A stretch of 64,000 bases of DNA from Syngnathus acus. Taxonomy: Eukaryota; Chordata; Actinopteri; Syngnathiformes; Syngnathidae. Below, piece by piece: positions 62,951 through 64,000 of the stretch. Within the stretch, counting starts at the first letter, position 1. Each line of letters starts with the position of its first letter. The notes below the pieces were generated by a model, which saw only the letters and a list, made by a program, of their open reading frames with translations, made no database searches and was not told the DNA's origin. Location: contig NC_051092.1 in the NCBI RefSeq assembly GCF_901709675.1, forward strand, positions 6,330,491-6,394,490. The letters are read 5' to 3'. Made by a program: the position numbers and the translations under genes.

Positions 62951-64000
62951 CAGACTGTTCTGTGGAGCCCTCCCCTCCTTCGCATCTTTATGTTCATTTT
63001 GTTTAGTGTGAGTCAGCAGCACACACCTGCCACCATTTAAAATGCCTCTGATTAACCCCAAGTAAAGTTCAGATGTTCTTCAAGGCTTTTCCGGACATAT
63101 TTTCATAGCAGAAGCCTGGAGGTTTTGTGTTCACTCTGTAGTGAGAGTTGCTCAGATTCAGAATGCTCTCCGCTTTCACTAAGGCCCGTTTCAGCTGAAG
63201 AACACCTCATTAGCTCGGTTGTTTAAGCCAAAAACTTTACTTTTTAAATTATGCAGACTGTAGGTCATCAAAATGTATTGAAATGCTTTATCTTAGTTTC
63301 ATTTTTAATATTGCAAAAACCTGGCATTTGAACAGGGGTGAGTAAATTTTATATTCACTGTGTACTGTAAACTTGATGCTACGATAACAGGCCAACAAAT
63401 ATGGAAAAAATGAGCCTCACACCAATCGTCCTCTAATAAATATTTAATACTCAGATCGCTGCAGAGCAGGATAATATTTATGTAAACCCTAAGCATCTGA
63501 CCCATGCATGTTAAATTCAGTACAGTGAAAACAACAGGGTTGTTCACTAGAAGGTAATGAATAAGCATTACCCCATCCTCCATCTTGACAATATAAAAAA
63601 AAAGAGAGGTGCATGACTGAGAATTAGAAACATTATTGTGTGCTTGTTGTTTGGGTACTTAGTGAGAAAATAATTACTTTCAGATCACATTTGGGCGTGA
63701 TTATCTTTCTTATCAGCTCAACATCTTTCCAAGCCTGCACACAGCCAACACAGCCTAGTCCTCAAAGACCTCAAAGTTTCATTTAGCTTACGTGATTGCC
63801 TTGATCTGAAACCTTTATAATGATTACATTTGTTTATCCCCCGCTAAACAAGGAGCCTTGATGATTTGTGCTTGATAATACATCAGGTCTTCCCAAATCC
63901 AAACGTGCGGCATTTGTCTGCCTAAGCTATAACATGTTGTTGTCCCGAGAAAAAATATGTGATACTTGGTGGCTACCTGGTGCCCCGGGGGACACCGGTC

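Larger units (their letters stand above)
57715..64000. other. Intron upstream of the first recognised spon1 exon
   Basis: 6.3 kb with no recognised spon1 exon. Contains a solo LTR (57802-58218), a LINE fragment (58270-58650), a telomere-like tract (59551-59574), a dispersed repeat (60453-60766), an LTR-like block (60772-61215) and a long hairpin (62202-62340). 59580-60450 and 62960-64000 show nothing I can name. Confidence 0.7.

Noticed and set aside
63959-64000. Possible upstream spon1 exon at the right edge
   Set aside because: The minus-strand sequence has a CAG|GTAGCC donor-like end, but no frame gives the expected GTFQ-like end that precedes IIDEE.

Overview
This is an intron-rich vertebrate window, almost certainly from a teleost fish. 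Two multi-exon genes can be read exon by exon against protein families I recognise. The space around them is AT-rich and full of fish-type repeats: GATG and TATC microsatellites, inverted-repeat elements with ends like TACCGTATTTTCC, a dispersed repeat containing 'CTGGAGCCTATCCCAGCTG', hAT-type elements, solo LTRs and LINE fragments. There is no bacterial-style gene content, CRISPR array or operon.

Left part, about 1-15.6 kb, plus strand: synaptotagmin-9 (syt9). Six coding exons (8084-8259, 8775-8992, 9523-10063, 14802-14922, 15220-15391, 15474-15609) give the transmembrane segment, linker, C2A and C2B, with consistent splice phases. The first exon, which should carry the short N-terminal luminal part, was not found and probably lies left of the window.

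Middle, about 15.6-23.0 kb: the interval between the convergent 3' ends of syt9 and spon1. It holds repeats and no recognised gene.

Right part, about 23.0-64 kb, minus strand: F-spondin (spon1). Fourteen coding exons run from 57714 down to 23016 and encode the C-terminal half of the reeler domain, the complete spondin domain, a linker and six thrombospondin type 1 repeats, about 686 residues. The upstream exons (signal peptide and first part of the reeler domain) are beyond the right edge or not recognised. Introns of 9.5 and 15.4 kb carry most of the repeats.

The two proteins are not known to work together: one is a calcium-sensing vesicle membrane protein, the other a secreted matrix and axon-guidance protein. 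They are simply convergent neighbours here.

The most interesting non-coding structure is mobile. There are two nearly identical 643-bp solo LTRs about 48 kb apart, each with its own perfect 5-bp target duplication; a second and a third LTR type, also with 5-bp duplications; two short non-autonomous hAT elements; a LINE copy with its middle missing; and a perfect 66-bp inverted repeat with a 7-nt loop at 62202-62340. I found no convincing undescribed gene system.
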